Origin: Panorpa germanica
Taxonomy: Eukaryota > Arthropoda > Insecta > Mecoptera > Panorpidae
Direction of reading: 5' to 3'
DNA: 64,000 nt
NCBI GenBank assembly: GCA_963678705.1
Contig: OY783208.1
Coordinates: forward strand, 4,340,001-4,404,000
The notes below the pieces were generated by a model. It worked only from the letters and a program-made list of their open reading frames with translations, made no database searches and had not been told where the DNA came from. Shown here piece after piece: positions 61,201 to 63,188 of the stretch (the first letter of the stretch is position 1; each line of letters begins with the position of its first letter). Position numbers and translations under genes: made by a program.

Positions 61201-62231
61201 GAATTTTTCAATTCCCTGCTTTTTGCTAGTTAAAATGATTTTTTATGCATATAATAGTTTAATAAATTAAAAATTACCTATAATTAATATCAAATTTATA
61301 TTAATTCAATTTAAATACAAATTAAATATTTTGAAAAAGGAATAATAAATTTGGCAACGCTGTAAATTTACGTGTGTTGACGCATGCGTGATTTGGTTCT
61401 TTCACCAATAAGTTGTTATATTTTATGTTGCGTACTATAAGTTTTTAATAGACAGAACAAGCTGATGGACCACATCGGCTCTTTAATTTTAGTTTTTTTT
61501 GTTATAAATGTAAATTGATTGTAAATTTTGTATTTATTTCTTAGTCTAAGGCTTGTGCTGTTAACTTTGTAATTTGATTCCATTGTAATTATGTTTATTT
61601 TAATTTTTACTATTGACTTTAACTTTTACATTCGACGAACAAAGACATTGCTTTCATTGGCACCGTTGCTTGTAGTTGATAGTTCTTAATAAATCAATTT
61701 AATTTAAACTAAAAAATATTCGTGGTTTTCTTCACATAATTCGAAATCATCATCGTACAACATCGCAAAAATAAATCGCGGTAAACTAATCGCGATTCAA
61801 ACATTTTATATAAAATTTATTCCGATTTTGAATTTCCCGCTCAAATTGGCATTTGCAACGTTGCCGGCTTTATTTAAATATTTTCGTATATAGGTATCCT
61901 TTTGATAATTTTCTTTTTGCAATAGTTACAGAAAAGATTCTTTTATATACACCTAGTTTTTAAAAGCCGTGTCACCATTTTTTTATAGTTCCAATATTGT
62001 CTCTAAAAATCACATAAAGCCCTCCAAACTTTCGCTAAAGTAGATATATATTAGCTAATCAAAACTAAATTAATCTTATTGTTAGGAATGCGTGGTACCG
62101 CCAGAGGATTACGGCCTGGCATGGGACGCGGTTTGTTTTTCCTTCCTGCTCATACAGCGTCGTTTGTTCAATAGTTTCTACTTCTTCCACGTGGTTGATG
62201 AAGCCAAGGCTATGACGATGCTGCAATCCAG
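19169..62231 (+). CDS. Piezo-type mechanosensitive ion channel, N-terminal half, 22 coding exons
   Basis: Piezo is a very large trimeric plasma-membrane cation channel opened by membrane tension. Its N-terminal blades are built from repeated four-helix units. The start codon (19169) and 22 exons joined at GT-AG sites give 1,353 codons plus 2 nt with every splice phase matching. Recognisable Piezo blocks are IVRWVAPEVVIFIMS (exon 3), SSYIATNIIMMVWSITYHSW and CYAEFLLVVQYIYGMD (exons 6-7), FYKFGMEV (exons 16-17), YPWKHN (exon 18), CWVVQLFGVGC (exon 21) and LLIQRRLFNSFYFFHVV (exon 22). Most exons alternate hydrophobic helices with short loops. A lysine-rich cytosolic linker (PPKVKKPKKKKSK) lies in exon 3. 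The family is about 2,500 residues, so the C-terminal half with cap and pore lies to the right. Introns reach 8.8 kb and are full of transposons. Identity is very secure; individual exon edges are inferred. Confidence 0.97.
19305..19420 (+). repeat. Short repeat E, copy 1
   Basis: TTAGCTATAATTCGCATAG and ATTACAAATAAAATACTAAA recur at 60985-61083 and, reversed, at 27040-27165. Confidence 0.6.
19698..19793 (+). CDS. Piezo exon 2
   Basis: Preceded by CTTATAG and followed by GTAAGT. Residues about 22-53 include RPSFYSVMYLLILLYIPWVP, the characteristic early membrane segment of Piezo. Enters and leaves in phase 1. Confidence 0.9.
19803..20417 (-). repeat. Family A element, copy A3
   Basis: Reverse orientation and near full length, ending GAGGACACAAGCCCA at 20417. 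The left end is damaged. It follows Piezo exon 2 by about 10 bp. Confidence 0.9.
20418..21761. other. Piezo intron 2, unassigned part
   Basis: 1.3 kb of AT-rich sequence in which I see no gene and no repeat with a second copy in the window. Confidence 0.5.
21762..22177 (+). repeat. Family A element, copy A4 (internally deleted)
   Basis: Both ends are intact (TGGGCTTGTGTCCT and ACACAAGCCCA), but about 220 bp after GGCAGACATAATATTA are missing, giving a 416-bp derivative. Confidence 0.92.
22178..22748. other. Piezo intron 2, remainder
   Basis: AT-rich intron with no recognised feature apart from the acceptor for exon 3. Confidence 0.5.
22749..23776 (+). CDS. Piezo exon 3 (1,028 bp, largest)
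   Basis: Residues about 54-396. TTTTTAG acceptor and GTAAGT donor. Contains at least six hydrophobic helices, the RWVAPEVVIFIMS block, a lysine-rich linker with NETDTEPKEKHKKK, the conserved stretch from LYFLTFIFFMTTW to YLNSLICAVHLIGIF, and NPIALGLMYQLLVIEGKLLV. Unusually long relative to the other exons (75-214 bp). Confidence 0.95.
23777..24467. other. Piezo intron 3, pyrimidine-rich part
   Basis: 23830-24280 is strongly C/T-rich on the plus strand, like 46190-46500, 46790-47060 and 49940-50450. This may be antisense LINE coding remnants; I see no intact frame. Confidence 0.4.
24468..24885 (-). repeat. Family A-like element, copy A5 (short subfamily)
   Basis: Reversed and shortened. It carries AAAGATAGCATAC and CACAGAACTCTTAT in place of the middle of full-length A, as at 30865-31268. 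Confidence 0.75.
24886..25380. other. Piezo intron 3, remainder
   Basis: No feature recognised apart from the TTTGTTTCAG acceptor before exon 4. Confidence 0.4.
25381..25455 (+). CDS. Piezo exon 4 (possible cassette)
   Basis: 75 nt between TTTGTTTCAG and GTAAAT, phase 0 on both sides, encoding 25 hydrophilic residues (about 397-421). Because exons 3 and 5 also join in phase 0, this exon could be skipped without a frame change. It has no membrane segment, so support is only splice sites and frame. Confidence 0.55.
25495..25810 (-). mobile_element. Helitron-like family D copy, 3' end (D2)
   Basis: Read on the minus strand it ends with a hairpin (CGTCGCATTGTGACG), then GGGGTAAACTCTAG and a flanking T, the CTRR-type end of Helitrons. 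The end lies 40 bp after the exon 4 donor. The 5' part is missing. Confidence 0.7.
25811..26555. other. Piezo intron 4, remainder
   Basis: AT-rich with two G-rich patches (GGGGTGGGGGTAG near 25955 and GGGGTGGGGGTAAC near 26105). No gene. Confidence 0.4.
26556..26655 (+). CDS. Piezo exon 5
   Basis: 100 nt after TTACAG, donor GTCAGT, phase 0 to 1. Encodes a Gly/Ser/Arg/His-rich linker (residues about 422-454, DLGPRSRRSEMYGPTPFGDH). The phase-1 end is required to read exon 6 correctly, which supports it. Confidence 0.7.
26815..27030 (-). pseudogene. mariner/Tc1-like transposase fragment
   Basis: Minus-strand frame with RVTVWCDMWSGDVIGSVF and MWFQQDGA. The latter is the segment around the second catalytic aspartate in insect IS630/mariner-type transposases. 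Only about 70 residues remain and no inverted ends were found. Confidence 0.65.
27040..27165 (-). repeat. Short repeat E, copy 2
   Basis: Reverse-strand AGCCCGGTCAAGATAGACAT through ATTACAAATAAAGTTTTAAA and AAAAGTTATTCGGGGTCAA, matching 19305-19420 and 60985-61083. It is fused to the transposase fragment. Confidence 0.55.
27172..27252 (-). mobile_element. LINE scrap
   Basis: About 80 bp including ATAATAAATGTATTTGTTCA, matching the RNase H region of the LINE at 7450-7515. It ends about 24 bp before the start of exon 6. Confidence 0.8.
27276..27388 (+). CDS. Piezo exon 6
   Basis: Acceptor CTTTTCAG, donor GTGAGT. Ends in SSYIATNIIMM, a highly conserved Piezo block, leaving phase 0 (to residue 492). 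A short LINE scrap ends about 20 bp upstream of the acceptor. Confidence 0.93.
27413..27465 (+). repeat. Family A end fragment (A6)
   Basis: GGGCTCGTGAACTCGATTTTTAGTGGTCGA-type sequence: only the first ~50 bp of the element, 24 bp after the exon 6 donor. Confidence 0.6.
27501..28195 (-). mobile_element. Helitron-like family D copy (D3), long
   Basis: Minus-strand 3' end with hairpin CGTCGAATTGCGACG, then GGGGGTAAACTCTAG and flanking T. The body matches the copies at 58045 and 60430 up to GCGAAAACGGC and GTCAATGTTTTTGAAAATTG. The 5' boundary is uncertain. Confidence 0.75.
28430..28662 (+). repeat. Family A element, copy A7 (5' half)
   Basis: Matches from GTGATCGATTTTTTAATTG to TAGTCGTTGGTAACC. 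The 3' half is absent. Confidence 0.75.
28745..28942 (+). CDS. Piezo exon 7
   Basis: 66 codons, phase 0 both sides, TTTCCTAG/GTAAGT. Encodes VWSITYHSWMSFILLIW and CYAEFLLVVQYIYGMD, two membrane helices characteristic of Piezo. Confidence 0.96.
28943..29335. other. Piezo intron 7, first part
   Basis: No feature recognised. Confidence 0.4.
29336..29480 (+). repeat. Foldback MITE family B, copy B1 (one arm)
   Basis: GGTAATTATTCGATAAAGCT through TTACCACTTTTTATTAATAA, one arm of the element complete at 43172-43577. Confidence 0.8.
29702..30458. mobile_element. TTAA-flanked piggyBac-like MITE, copy 1
   Basis: Inverted ends GGAGGTACAGGACGT and ACGTCCTATACCTCC, with TTAA on both sides (29698-29701 and 30459-30462). 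757 bp, non-coding. The TTAA duplication is the hallmark of piggyBac-type insertion. Other copies are at 53238 and 61090. Confidence 0.85.
30618..30831 (+). CDS. Piezo exon 8
   Basis: Starts ADKLDEIGFEKPP, continues LYKSLFTCMFWITLRQHTQE and ends GRNIVR, phase 1, donor GTAGAC (weak). Joining G to GT of exon 9 keeps the frame. Confidence 0.93.
30865..31268 (-). repeat. Family A-like element, copy A8 (short subfamily)
   Basis: Reversed. Contains GTAAAAGGGATAGCATAC and the shared right arm ATTTCTAGCGCTAAAAGTAC. Resembles 24468-24885. Confidence 0.75.
31398..31642. repeat. TIR family F, short copy 1
   Basis: Starts CTAGTAAACAATTTGGTGAC and ends CAAAATGTTTACTGGG, an inverted-repeat pair. About 245 bp. 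Related to 46510-46757 and to the longer 48457-49451. Confidence 0.75.
31700..31769 (-). repeat. Family C fragment split by A9
   Basis: ATATAAAACTAACACTTTAT through AACCTCAAATATCCAA resembles the C element beginning at 32297. It is interrupted by a family A insertion. Confidence 0.55.
31770..32296 (-). repeat. Family A element, copy A9
   Basis: Reverse orientation. Left end TGGGTTTGTGTCCTATGTC; the right end is degraded to AATGAGTACTTG. Some internal sequence is missing. Inserted in family C sequence. Confidence 0.85.
32297..32690 (-). repeat. Family C element (diverged relative of A), copy 1
   Basis: Shares layout with A but differs in sequence. The paired blocks CGTCAAAGCTATAGCAGCTG, GTTGCGTCGACCCATAATG and AAGAGAAGTGCAAAAGAGAT recur on the opposite strand at 55740-56130. 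Confidence 0.75.
32751..32944 (+). CDS. Piezo exon 9
   Basis: Acceptor CCTTCTAG, donor GTAAGC. Encodes ADDVIVTSPIIIKLGEFLYY and IRSWIWVVAIMLFVCG, ending MTFQ in phase 0. Confidence 0.95.
33055..34597. mobile_element. hAT-like element with 8-bp target duplication
   Basis: Ends CACTGGCGTAGCTAGG and CCTAGTTGCGCCACTA form an imperfect inverted repeat, extended by matching GTGCACCGGGGCCC and TTGCACCGGGGCCC blocks. ATTCTGAA is directly repeated at 33047-33054 and 34598-34605, an 8-bp duplication as hAT transposases make. 1,543 bp including a nested MITE. No transposase frame survives. Confidence 0.85.
33179..33735. mobile_element. Harbinger-like MITE nested in the hAT element
   Basis: Ends GGGCCGGTTTTATGG and CCATAAAACTGGGCC are inverted (13 of 15), with TTA directly repeated on both sides (33176-33178 and 33736-33738). 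A TTA/TWA 3-bp duplication and GGGCC ends fit the PIF/Harbinger type. 557 bp, non-coding. Confidence 0.82.
34681..34829 (+). CDS. Piezo exon 10
   Basis: INWKFWRKMMSTFLL, VIIFSMVILILIYTYQF and FPYYWKTFLLVP. Phase 0 to 2, TGCTTCCAG/GTAAGT. The hAT-like element ends about 75 bp upstream. Confidence 0.95.
34890..34965 (-). repeat. Family C scrap
   Basis: ACTACATATTGATAAAATTG, GCTATGAGTACCACAAATG and following bases resemble the start of family C/A in reverse. Confidence 0.45.
35120..35736 (+). repeat. Family A element, copy A11
   Basis: Near full length from AGTTTTAGTGATCGA to GGACACAAGCTTA, 5' end truncated. It ends 18 bp before exon 11. Confidence 0.88.
35755..35898 (+). CDS. Piezo exon 11
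   Basis: QQDMGLETYQTKQLFFKLAT followed by FFVIMTVIQLQYLHADF. Phase 2 to 2, ATATTACAG/GTAGTG. A family A element ends only 18 bp before the exon. Confidence 0.94.
36190..36605 (+). repeat. Foldback MITE family B, copy B2
   Basis: Diverged but complete in layout: AAATAAACTACTGCAC, TTGCGTAATAGTCATTATAC, ATTTGACATTTATTAATCAA, ending AAAATGTAGCTAAACTAAATA. Confidence 0.65.
36691..36795 (+). CDS. Piezo exon 12
   Basis: 35-codon Arg/Ser/Thr-rich linker (NINLTDLRSRTSMRG and SSVTSEEIASKML). Phase 2 to 2, TTTTTTACAG/GTAAGT. Likely a cytosolic loop. It is symmetric in phase, so it could also be skipped in frame. Confidence 0.85.
36840..37825 (+). repeat. Foldback MITE family B, copy B3, split by A12
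   Basis: B sequence runs 36840-37176 and resumes TTACC at 37813. The join would restore CGAATAATTACC, as in B4 and B7. Confidence 0.8.
37177..37812 (+). mobile_element. Family A element, copy A12 (reference copy)
   Basis: Complete 636 bp with perfect 14-bp inverted ends TGGGCTTGTGTCCT and AGGACACAAGCCCA. Inserted in B3; the empty sequence CGAATAATTACC seen at 43567-43577 and 63178-63188 shows insertion at AA/TT. Non-coding and MITE-like, with no transposase. Confidence 0.95.
37895..37900 (-). promoter_or_regulatory. Candidate polyadenylation signal of the zinc-finger gene
   Basis: AATAAA on the minus strand about 200 bp after the stop at 38100. Confidence 0.5.
38100..39398 (-). CDS. C2H2 zinc-finger protein (432 aa), antisense in Piezo intron 12
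   Basis: Intact intronless coding frame, probably a DNA-binding transcription regulator. Residues 1-110 are acidic and carry lysine motifs of the KxE type (IKSEEE, VKEE, IKDE) that may be SUMO sites, plus one atypical finger (CDHCGDIF). Eleven C2H2 fingers follow, about 28 residues each. The usual TGEKP linker appears as HTGRKLY or HTRERPF only in the first links; later ones read HTDIKPF, HNDSKPF, HSNLKPF and HTDVKAF. A possible 3' splice site (TTGTGTTTCAG on the minus strand, about 39423) suggests a 5' UTR exon. Paralogous in design to the gene at 41983. Confidence 0.93.
   Translation of the reverse strand: MASDEIHEIKLEKDIFNETPEIQKMDLNIKIKSEEEYSVKEEVLCVQLRTEIKKEIDDIKDEPDFNLSVVLCDHCGDIFMDNYKLLEHLKESPNCRGNVIGDNESYIFDTQECRQSEELNYICDVCNKSFEKARELLNHLRVHTGRKLYSCNECDKIYHYNSGLVVHKRIHTRERPFACDICKKGFKSSTALKQHKIAHINVKPFLCDICKQSFKTKHVLKQHKLTHTDMKPYLCDVCNKSFKRLYELKIHKMSHTDLKPFSCDICQKSFNTLFSLKRHKITHNDSKPFSCDICHKAFKSLRQVKQHKITHTDIKPFLCNTCNKSFKSITDLKQHKITHSNLKPFSCGICNKSFKTVRELNQHKITHTDVKAFLCGTCSKAFKSLKAVKLHQSTHKEMKPFSCGICNKSFRSLGELKQHNNSHLVVLENSSI
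39399..40137. other. Upstream region of the zinc-finger gene
   Basis: AT-rich, no recognised element. It may contain the gene's 5' UTR exon and promoter. Confidence 0.4.
40138..40325 (+). repeat. Diverged family A/C piece
   Basis: GGGGCTAGTGTACTCATTTT and TTAGAGGTCG resemble the start of family A; the rest is weakly similar. Confidence 0.45.
40432..40795 (+). repeat. Family A element, copy A14 (3' truncated)
   Basis: Perfect left end TGGGCTTGTGTCCT. Stops after TAGCTGTAAATAATAA and passes into the reverse element. Confidence 0.9.
41352..41949 (+). repeat. Family A element, copy A15
   Basis: Left end TGGGCTTGTGTGCT and right end GGACACAAGCCTA; shortened internally. Flanked by CTACAA and TTGCAATATCC of the host repeat. 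Confidence 0.92.
41983..43074 (-). CDS. C2H2 zinc-finger protein (363 aa), antisense in Piezo intron 12
   Basis: The frame extends upstream to 43125 without an ATG, and an in-frame stop lies just 5' of that; the first ATG is at 43074 (MDLKIKTEEE). This matches the internal MDLNIKIKSEEE of the neighbour gene, so I chose it. The N-terminal third is acidic with IKTEEE, VKLEP and IKEE motifs. Ten C2H2 fingers follow, later ones highly alike (CSVCNKTF, CNVCNKTFATSSD), with linkers HLDVKPF or HLSVKPF in place of TGEKP. A TTTTATTTTCAG before 43150 (minus strand) could be an acceptor, allowing an upstream exon. Probably a nuclear DNA-binding regulator; target unknown. Confidence 0.92.
   Translation of the reverse strand: MDLKIKTEEEERDVKLEPSNYEIKEENVADSCNWSLDKIKFEPDENPSNLPALPDFREDVEIPINRNIDNQNIIDSQFNYVCDICFKSFENPAEIKKHLRIHYEKKHLCTQCNISFRMNYNLLIHKRKHTGERKFTCNTCKKEFVTSDLLRKHRISHVDFKPFPCNVCKKTFAFLSALKQHQNTHLDVKPFSCSVCNKTFVSAGVLKNHQIIHLSVKPFSCSICNKTFATTGKLKTHQTYHLSVKPFFCNECNKTFARSNDLKQHQISHLDVKPFCCSFCSKTFASSSDLKRHQNSHLEVKPFCCSVCSKTLATSSDLKRHQIYHLEVKPFSCNVCNKTFATSSDVKKHQKIHDKKKRKKNSN
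43172..43577. mobile_element. Foldback MITE family B, copy B4 (complete)
   Basis: Ends GGTAATTATTCGATA and TATCGAATAATTACC are inverted. The similarity between arms extends about 140 bp inward, so most of the 406-bp element can fold on itself. Confidence 0.9.
43578..44344. other. Piezo intron 12, unassigned
   Basis: AT-rich, no gene or repeated element recognised. Confidence 0.5.
44345..44964 (-). repeat. Family A element, copy A16
   Basis: Near full length in reverse, from TGGGCTTGTACTCTATGTC to AATGAGGACACAAACC. Confidence 0.92.
45147..45557. repeat. Foldback MITE family B, copy B5
   Basis: GAGCTACACCTTTTGTTTTA at the left and AAAATAAAAGGTGTGACTAT then AATTAC at the right, with the shared middle. 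Confidence 0.82.
45609..45741 (+). CDS. Piezo exon 13
   Basis: KESRALVNKIKKLWNDFFET and LHLNKIIIF-type helix (read EMHLNKIIIFSVMMMCVHD). Phase 2 to 0, ATTTTCAG/GTAAGA. It follows the 8.8-kb intron that holds two antisense zinc-finger genes. Confidence 0.94.
45742..46509. other. Piezo intron 13, first part
   Basis: 46190-46500 is a pyrimidine-rich stretch like those in introns 3 and 14. No frame recognised. Confidence 0.4.
46510..46757. repeat. TIR family F, short copy 2
   Basis: AAGTATACAATTTGGTGAAG at the left and CCAAAATATTTACTGGG at the right. Internally close to 31398-31642. Confidence 0.75.
46758..47217. other. Piezo intron 13, remainder
   Basis: Pyrimidine-rich (46790-47060). Open frames here are composition artefacts. 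Confidence 0.4.
47218..47397 (+). CDS. Piezo exon 14
   Basis: 60 codons, phase 0 both sides, TATTTTCAG/GTAAGT. Two helices (VAAVHIIFVFLIVICLPF, LIALMVSALFLLKMIYQIEY), ending FNCTL. Confidence 0.95.
47398..48456. other. Piezo intron 14, first part
   Basis: About 1 kb of AT-rich sequence, nothing recognised. Confidence 0.5.
48457..49451. mobile_element. TIR family F, long copy
   Basis: Begins CCAGTAAACAATTTGGTGAA and ends CCAAAATGTCTACTGGG, inverted. About 995 bp, so it may be nearer the parent of the 245-bp copies. No transposase frame. Confidence 0.75.
49452..50725. other. Piezo intron 14, remainder, with antisense LINE-like remnant
   Basis: 49940-50450 is pyrimidine-rich. The minus strand between about 50110 and 50200 reads CENREEIMCKVC, a stop, then REMETLNHI, resembling the C-terminal cysteine/histidine knuckle of insect LINE ORF2 proteins. 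Nothing else identified. Confidence 0.4.
50726..50883 (+). CDS. Piezo exon 15
   Basis: NETHAETINIAEWIGFFK and LKGYIGILVVTTVQAGVKF. Phase 0 to 2, CCAATCAG/GTAACC. Confidence 0.95.
50983..51299 (-). repeat. Family A element, copy A17 (half)
   Basis: Reverse; starts inside the element at CTGCCGTAACAGGGTT and ends GAAGACACAAGCCCA. Confidence 0.9.
51517..51649 (+). CDS. Piezo exon 16
   Basis: YTMGKPIRKPYLMFPKVRR followed by GLLLAIKYLANFGFYKFGME. Phase 2 to 0, TTTTCCAG/GTATTT. Confidence 0.95.
51880..52535 (-). mobile_element. LINE 3' fragment with intact tail
   Basis: Same family as 6782-11930. Minus-strand reading includes WIPGHCGIRGNEIADKLAKE (about 52440-52498), the C-terminal CGEEGTLDHI-type knuckle, the 3' UTR and an end AATAAAAGTCAAGGCAAATA with an AAAT-rich tail at 51880-51905. 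5' truncated, ending about 110 bp before exon 17. Confidence 0.9.
52650..52851 (+). CDS. Piezo exon 17
   Basis: VVLITIVTLIAVRMDIYGLL, WLCALFSMPRQTAARIW and the helix CFIMFFIPLQYILIVGFQP. Phase 0 to 1, CTTTCACAG/GTGAGC. Confidence 0.95.
52979..54182. mobile_element. TIR element with a 28-bp inverted repeat, host of a nested TTAA element
   Basis: Left end GGGTGCGTTCCACTAAGTGT (from about 52980) is inverted at the right end (ACACTTAGTGTAACACACCC, to about 54180); about 25 of 28 bases match. Removing the nested element leaves about 500 bp of non-coding MITE. Superfamily not assigned. Confidence 0.75.
53238..53934. mobile_element. TTAA-flanked piggyBac-like MITE, copy 2 (nested)
   Basis: Ends GGAGGTACAGGACGT and ACGTCCTGTACCTCC with TTAA at 53234-53237 and 53935-53938. 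697 bp. Confidence 0.87.
54310..55445. repeat. Foldback MITE family B, copy B6, split by a piggyBac-like element
   Basis: The left arm (GGTAATTATACGTCTACATA and TTGTATACTCAAAACATA) is clear to about 54560. The right part (TTTTACAAGTTTC and TATCGAATT at 55410-55445) is degenerate. Confidence 0.5.
54570..55366. mobile_element. piggyBac-like element with TTAA duplication
   Basis: TTAA at 54566-54569 and 55367-55370. Ends CCGTGTGTGTG and CACACGCAGGG, then an inner inverted pair GTGTACACTGGGTC / GACCCAGTGTACAC and GGAACAGTTGA / TCAACTGTTC. 797 bp; no transposase frame survives. Confidence 0.85.
55740..56130 (+). repeat. Family C element, copy 2
   Basis: Matches 32297-32690 on the opposite strand (GGGTCGACGCAACAGCTGCT, TGCATCTCTTTTACACTTCT, ATTGCGAATTGGATAAAAAT). 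Confidence 0.75.
56167..56775 (-). repeat. Family A element, copy A18 (hairpin variant)
   Basis: Reverse, left end TGGGCTTGTGTCTT. The middle contains GCTATCTCTTTT, a short loop and AAAAGAGATAGC (about 56383-56420). The right end is truncated after TTTATTAACTCA. Confidence 0.9.
56924..57057 (+). CDS. Piezo exon 18
   Basis: YPWKHNGDSMQKPQEL then DPYKLMFDFALLIGACRQ. Phase 1 to 0, CTTTATAG/GTAATA. The YPW motif is shared by Piezo proteins at this point. Confidence 0.94.
57058..57816. other. Piezo intron 18
   Basis: AT-rich, nothing recognised. Confidence 0.5.
57817..57947 (+). CDS. Piezo exon 19
   Basis: KIVFNIEKKYQHVEYYGGSN and FAEAAGFINPVPNFFGTI, a hydrophilic linker. Phase 0 to 2, TTATTGCAG/GTAACT. 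Confidence 0.92.
58045..58707 (+). mobile_element. Helitron-like family D copy (D4), intact 3' end
   Basis: Runs from about GTTTGGTAGTGAATTTTGTA to the hairpin CGTCGTTAGCGACG, then GGGGTAAACTCTAG and a flanking T. CTAG fits the Helitron CTRR rule, and there is no target duplication. Non-coding. Confidence 0.8.
58708..59035. other. Piezo intron 19, remainder
   Basis: Nothing recognised. Confidence 0.4.
59036..59221 (+). CDS. Piezo exon 20
   Basis: SWLDIVKRLLFLPLLWVTLA then YLIGSFYFLWQGMDLYLR. Phase 2 to 2, TTTTTTAG/GTATGT. Confidence 0.95.
59455..60165 (+). pseudogene. LINE ORF2 fragment (post-RT and RNase H part), forward
   Basis: Same family as 6782-11930. Open frame 59540-59848 (STPTHILQAESNIAPLQFRD, SYWTKKNKPILINSY), then YTDA, GEQLAILKALEINENI and ITDSLSVLK with stops between. 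The RNase H aspartate that is Asn in the long copy is Asp here. Truncated at both ends. Confidence 0.92.
60207..60384 (+). CDS. Piezo exon 21
   Basis: WNGLLGFNVLAIFLKCSLQV and CWVVQLFGVGC. Phase 2 to 0, GTTTGCAG/GTAAGC. An internal AG-GTGATA is read through, because the protein continues in frame as in other Piezos. A LINE fragment ends about 40 bp upstream. Confidence 0.95.
60430..60985 (+). mobile_element. Helitron-like family D copy (D5), 3' truncated
   Basis: AAACGGCTC, GTAAAAGATAGACAGTTGAA, GGGGCTCTGAGAAATTTATG and GTTGGTCAAATAATGAATAA follow the D4 order. Lost before the terminal hairpin; passes into repeat E. Confidence 0.72.
60985..61083 (+). repeat. Short repeat E, copy 3
   Basis: Begins AGCCCGGTCAAAAGAAACAT and contains TTAGCTATAATTCGTATAG and TTACAAATAAAATACTTAAA. 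Confidence 0.6.
61090..61990 (+). mobile_element. TTAA-type piggyBac-like MITE, copy 3, split by a solo LTR
   Basis: TTAA at 61086-61089, then GGAGGTACAGGACGT. Sequence follows copies 1 and 2 to TATATTTTA (61425), resumes at TTTTATATAAAATTTATTCC (61804), and is lost before the right end. Confidence 0.85.
61426..61803 (+). mobile_element. Solo LTR with 5-bp target duplication
   Basis: 378 bp beginning TGTTGCGTACTATAAG and ending CGATTCAAACA (TG...CA), flanked by TTTTA at 61421-61425 and 61804-61808. The interrupted MITE gives the empty site. Contains AATAAATC near 61690, a possible polyadenylation signal. Strand is inferred from that signal. The TG...CA ends and 5-bp duplication fit gypsy or BEL type elements after LTR recombination. 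Confidence 0.85.
62086..62231 (+). CDS. Piezo exon 22 (last in window)
   Basis: ECVVPPEDYGLAWDAVCFSF then LLIQRRLFNSFYFFHVV, ending LQS plus AG in phase 2 before GTATTT. A family A element begins about 35 bp after the donor. The gene continues beyond 64000. Confidence 0.95.
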
Positions 62232-62266
62232 GTATTTCTCATTTTTTCATAATAAATAATACTGTA

Positions 62267-62884
62267 ATAGGCTTGGGTCCTCATTTTTTAGTGGTCTATT
62301 TTTCAATTGTTGATTGAAATTGATGTTAATAAATGTGTATTAGCGTGTCTATTTTATTAAATATCTAAATATTGACGGAGATATAGCAATTAAAAGTTTG
62401 AATTGTAGTTTTAGCACTAGAAATGGTCGGCCATATTTGTATGACGTGAAATGCATTTTAACGTCAGTTATTTGTTGAGTAGGTCAGTGCTGTGGTAATG
62501 TTCTGTAGCTGTTGGTAGTCAAATAATCAAGTCAAATCAAAGAATAATAAGTTTTTATTTTATTTAATCCTGTTAAGGCAGACATAATATTAAAATTTTA
62601 TTGTTCCTTGAAATAGCTGTAAATAATATTTGATATATAAATACATATAGCAGAGATTTATGAGCTGTAAGGTTGGCAGCGGTTGTGATGTCACATGTAT
62701 TTGGAATGGTGTACAACGTTGAATCCCTTTAATAATTAAATAGACAAAATGACTTTTTTAATTGCAAATATCTATTAACATATAAGGAGTTATTAAAAAA
62801 TAATTGAACATTTGAGGTTCTAGTAACCCACTTTATCAATATATAGTACACTTTTATAGAAATTCAGATACAGGACACAAGCCA
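62267..62884 (+). repeat. Family A element, copy A19
   Basis: Ends TAGGCTTGGGTCCTC and GGACACAAGCCA; near full length. Begins 35 bp after the exon 22 donor. Confidence 0.92.
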
Positions 62885-62984
62885 TTTATTTTATCATATT
62901 CTAAAACCTACCACTTATATTTTTAATTTATTTGAATCTTGGGAAGTATTAAGTATTACACAGGCTACTATTAACGATATAATG

Positions 62985-63188
62985 TGAAAATAATGTCAAA
63001 TTTCACATTTTTTGGTCAACTTTAACCCTCTATATCTCCTATTTCTTAATAGAAAGTGGTAAAATGAATATTACGTAGTGATTTGTATATATTTTGAGTA
63101 TACAGTAAGCATAATAAAACATTCGAGAATGCAGTAGTTTTTTTTACAAATTAAATATCAAAAGAAGTAGCTATATCGAATAATTACC
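62985..63188. repeat. Foldback MITE family B, copy B7 (one arm)
   Basis: TTTCACATTTTTTGGTCAAC to GTAGCTATATCGAATAATTACC-type end; the other arm is missing. Confidence 0.8.
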
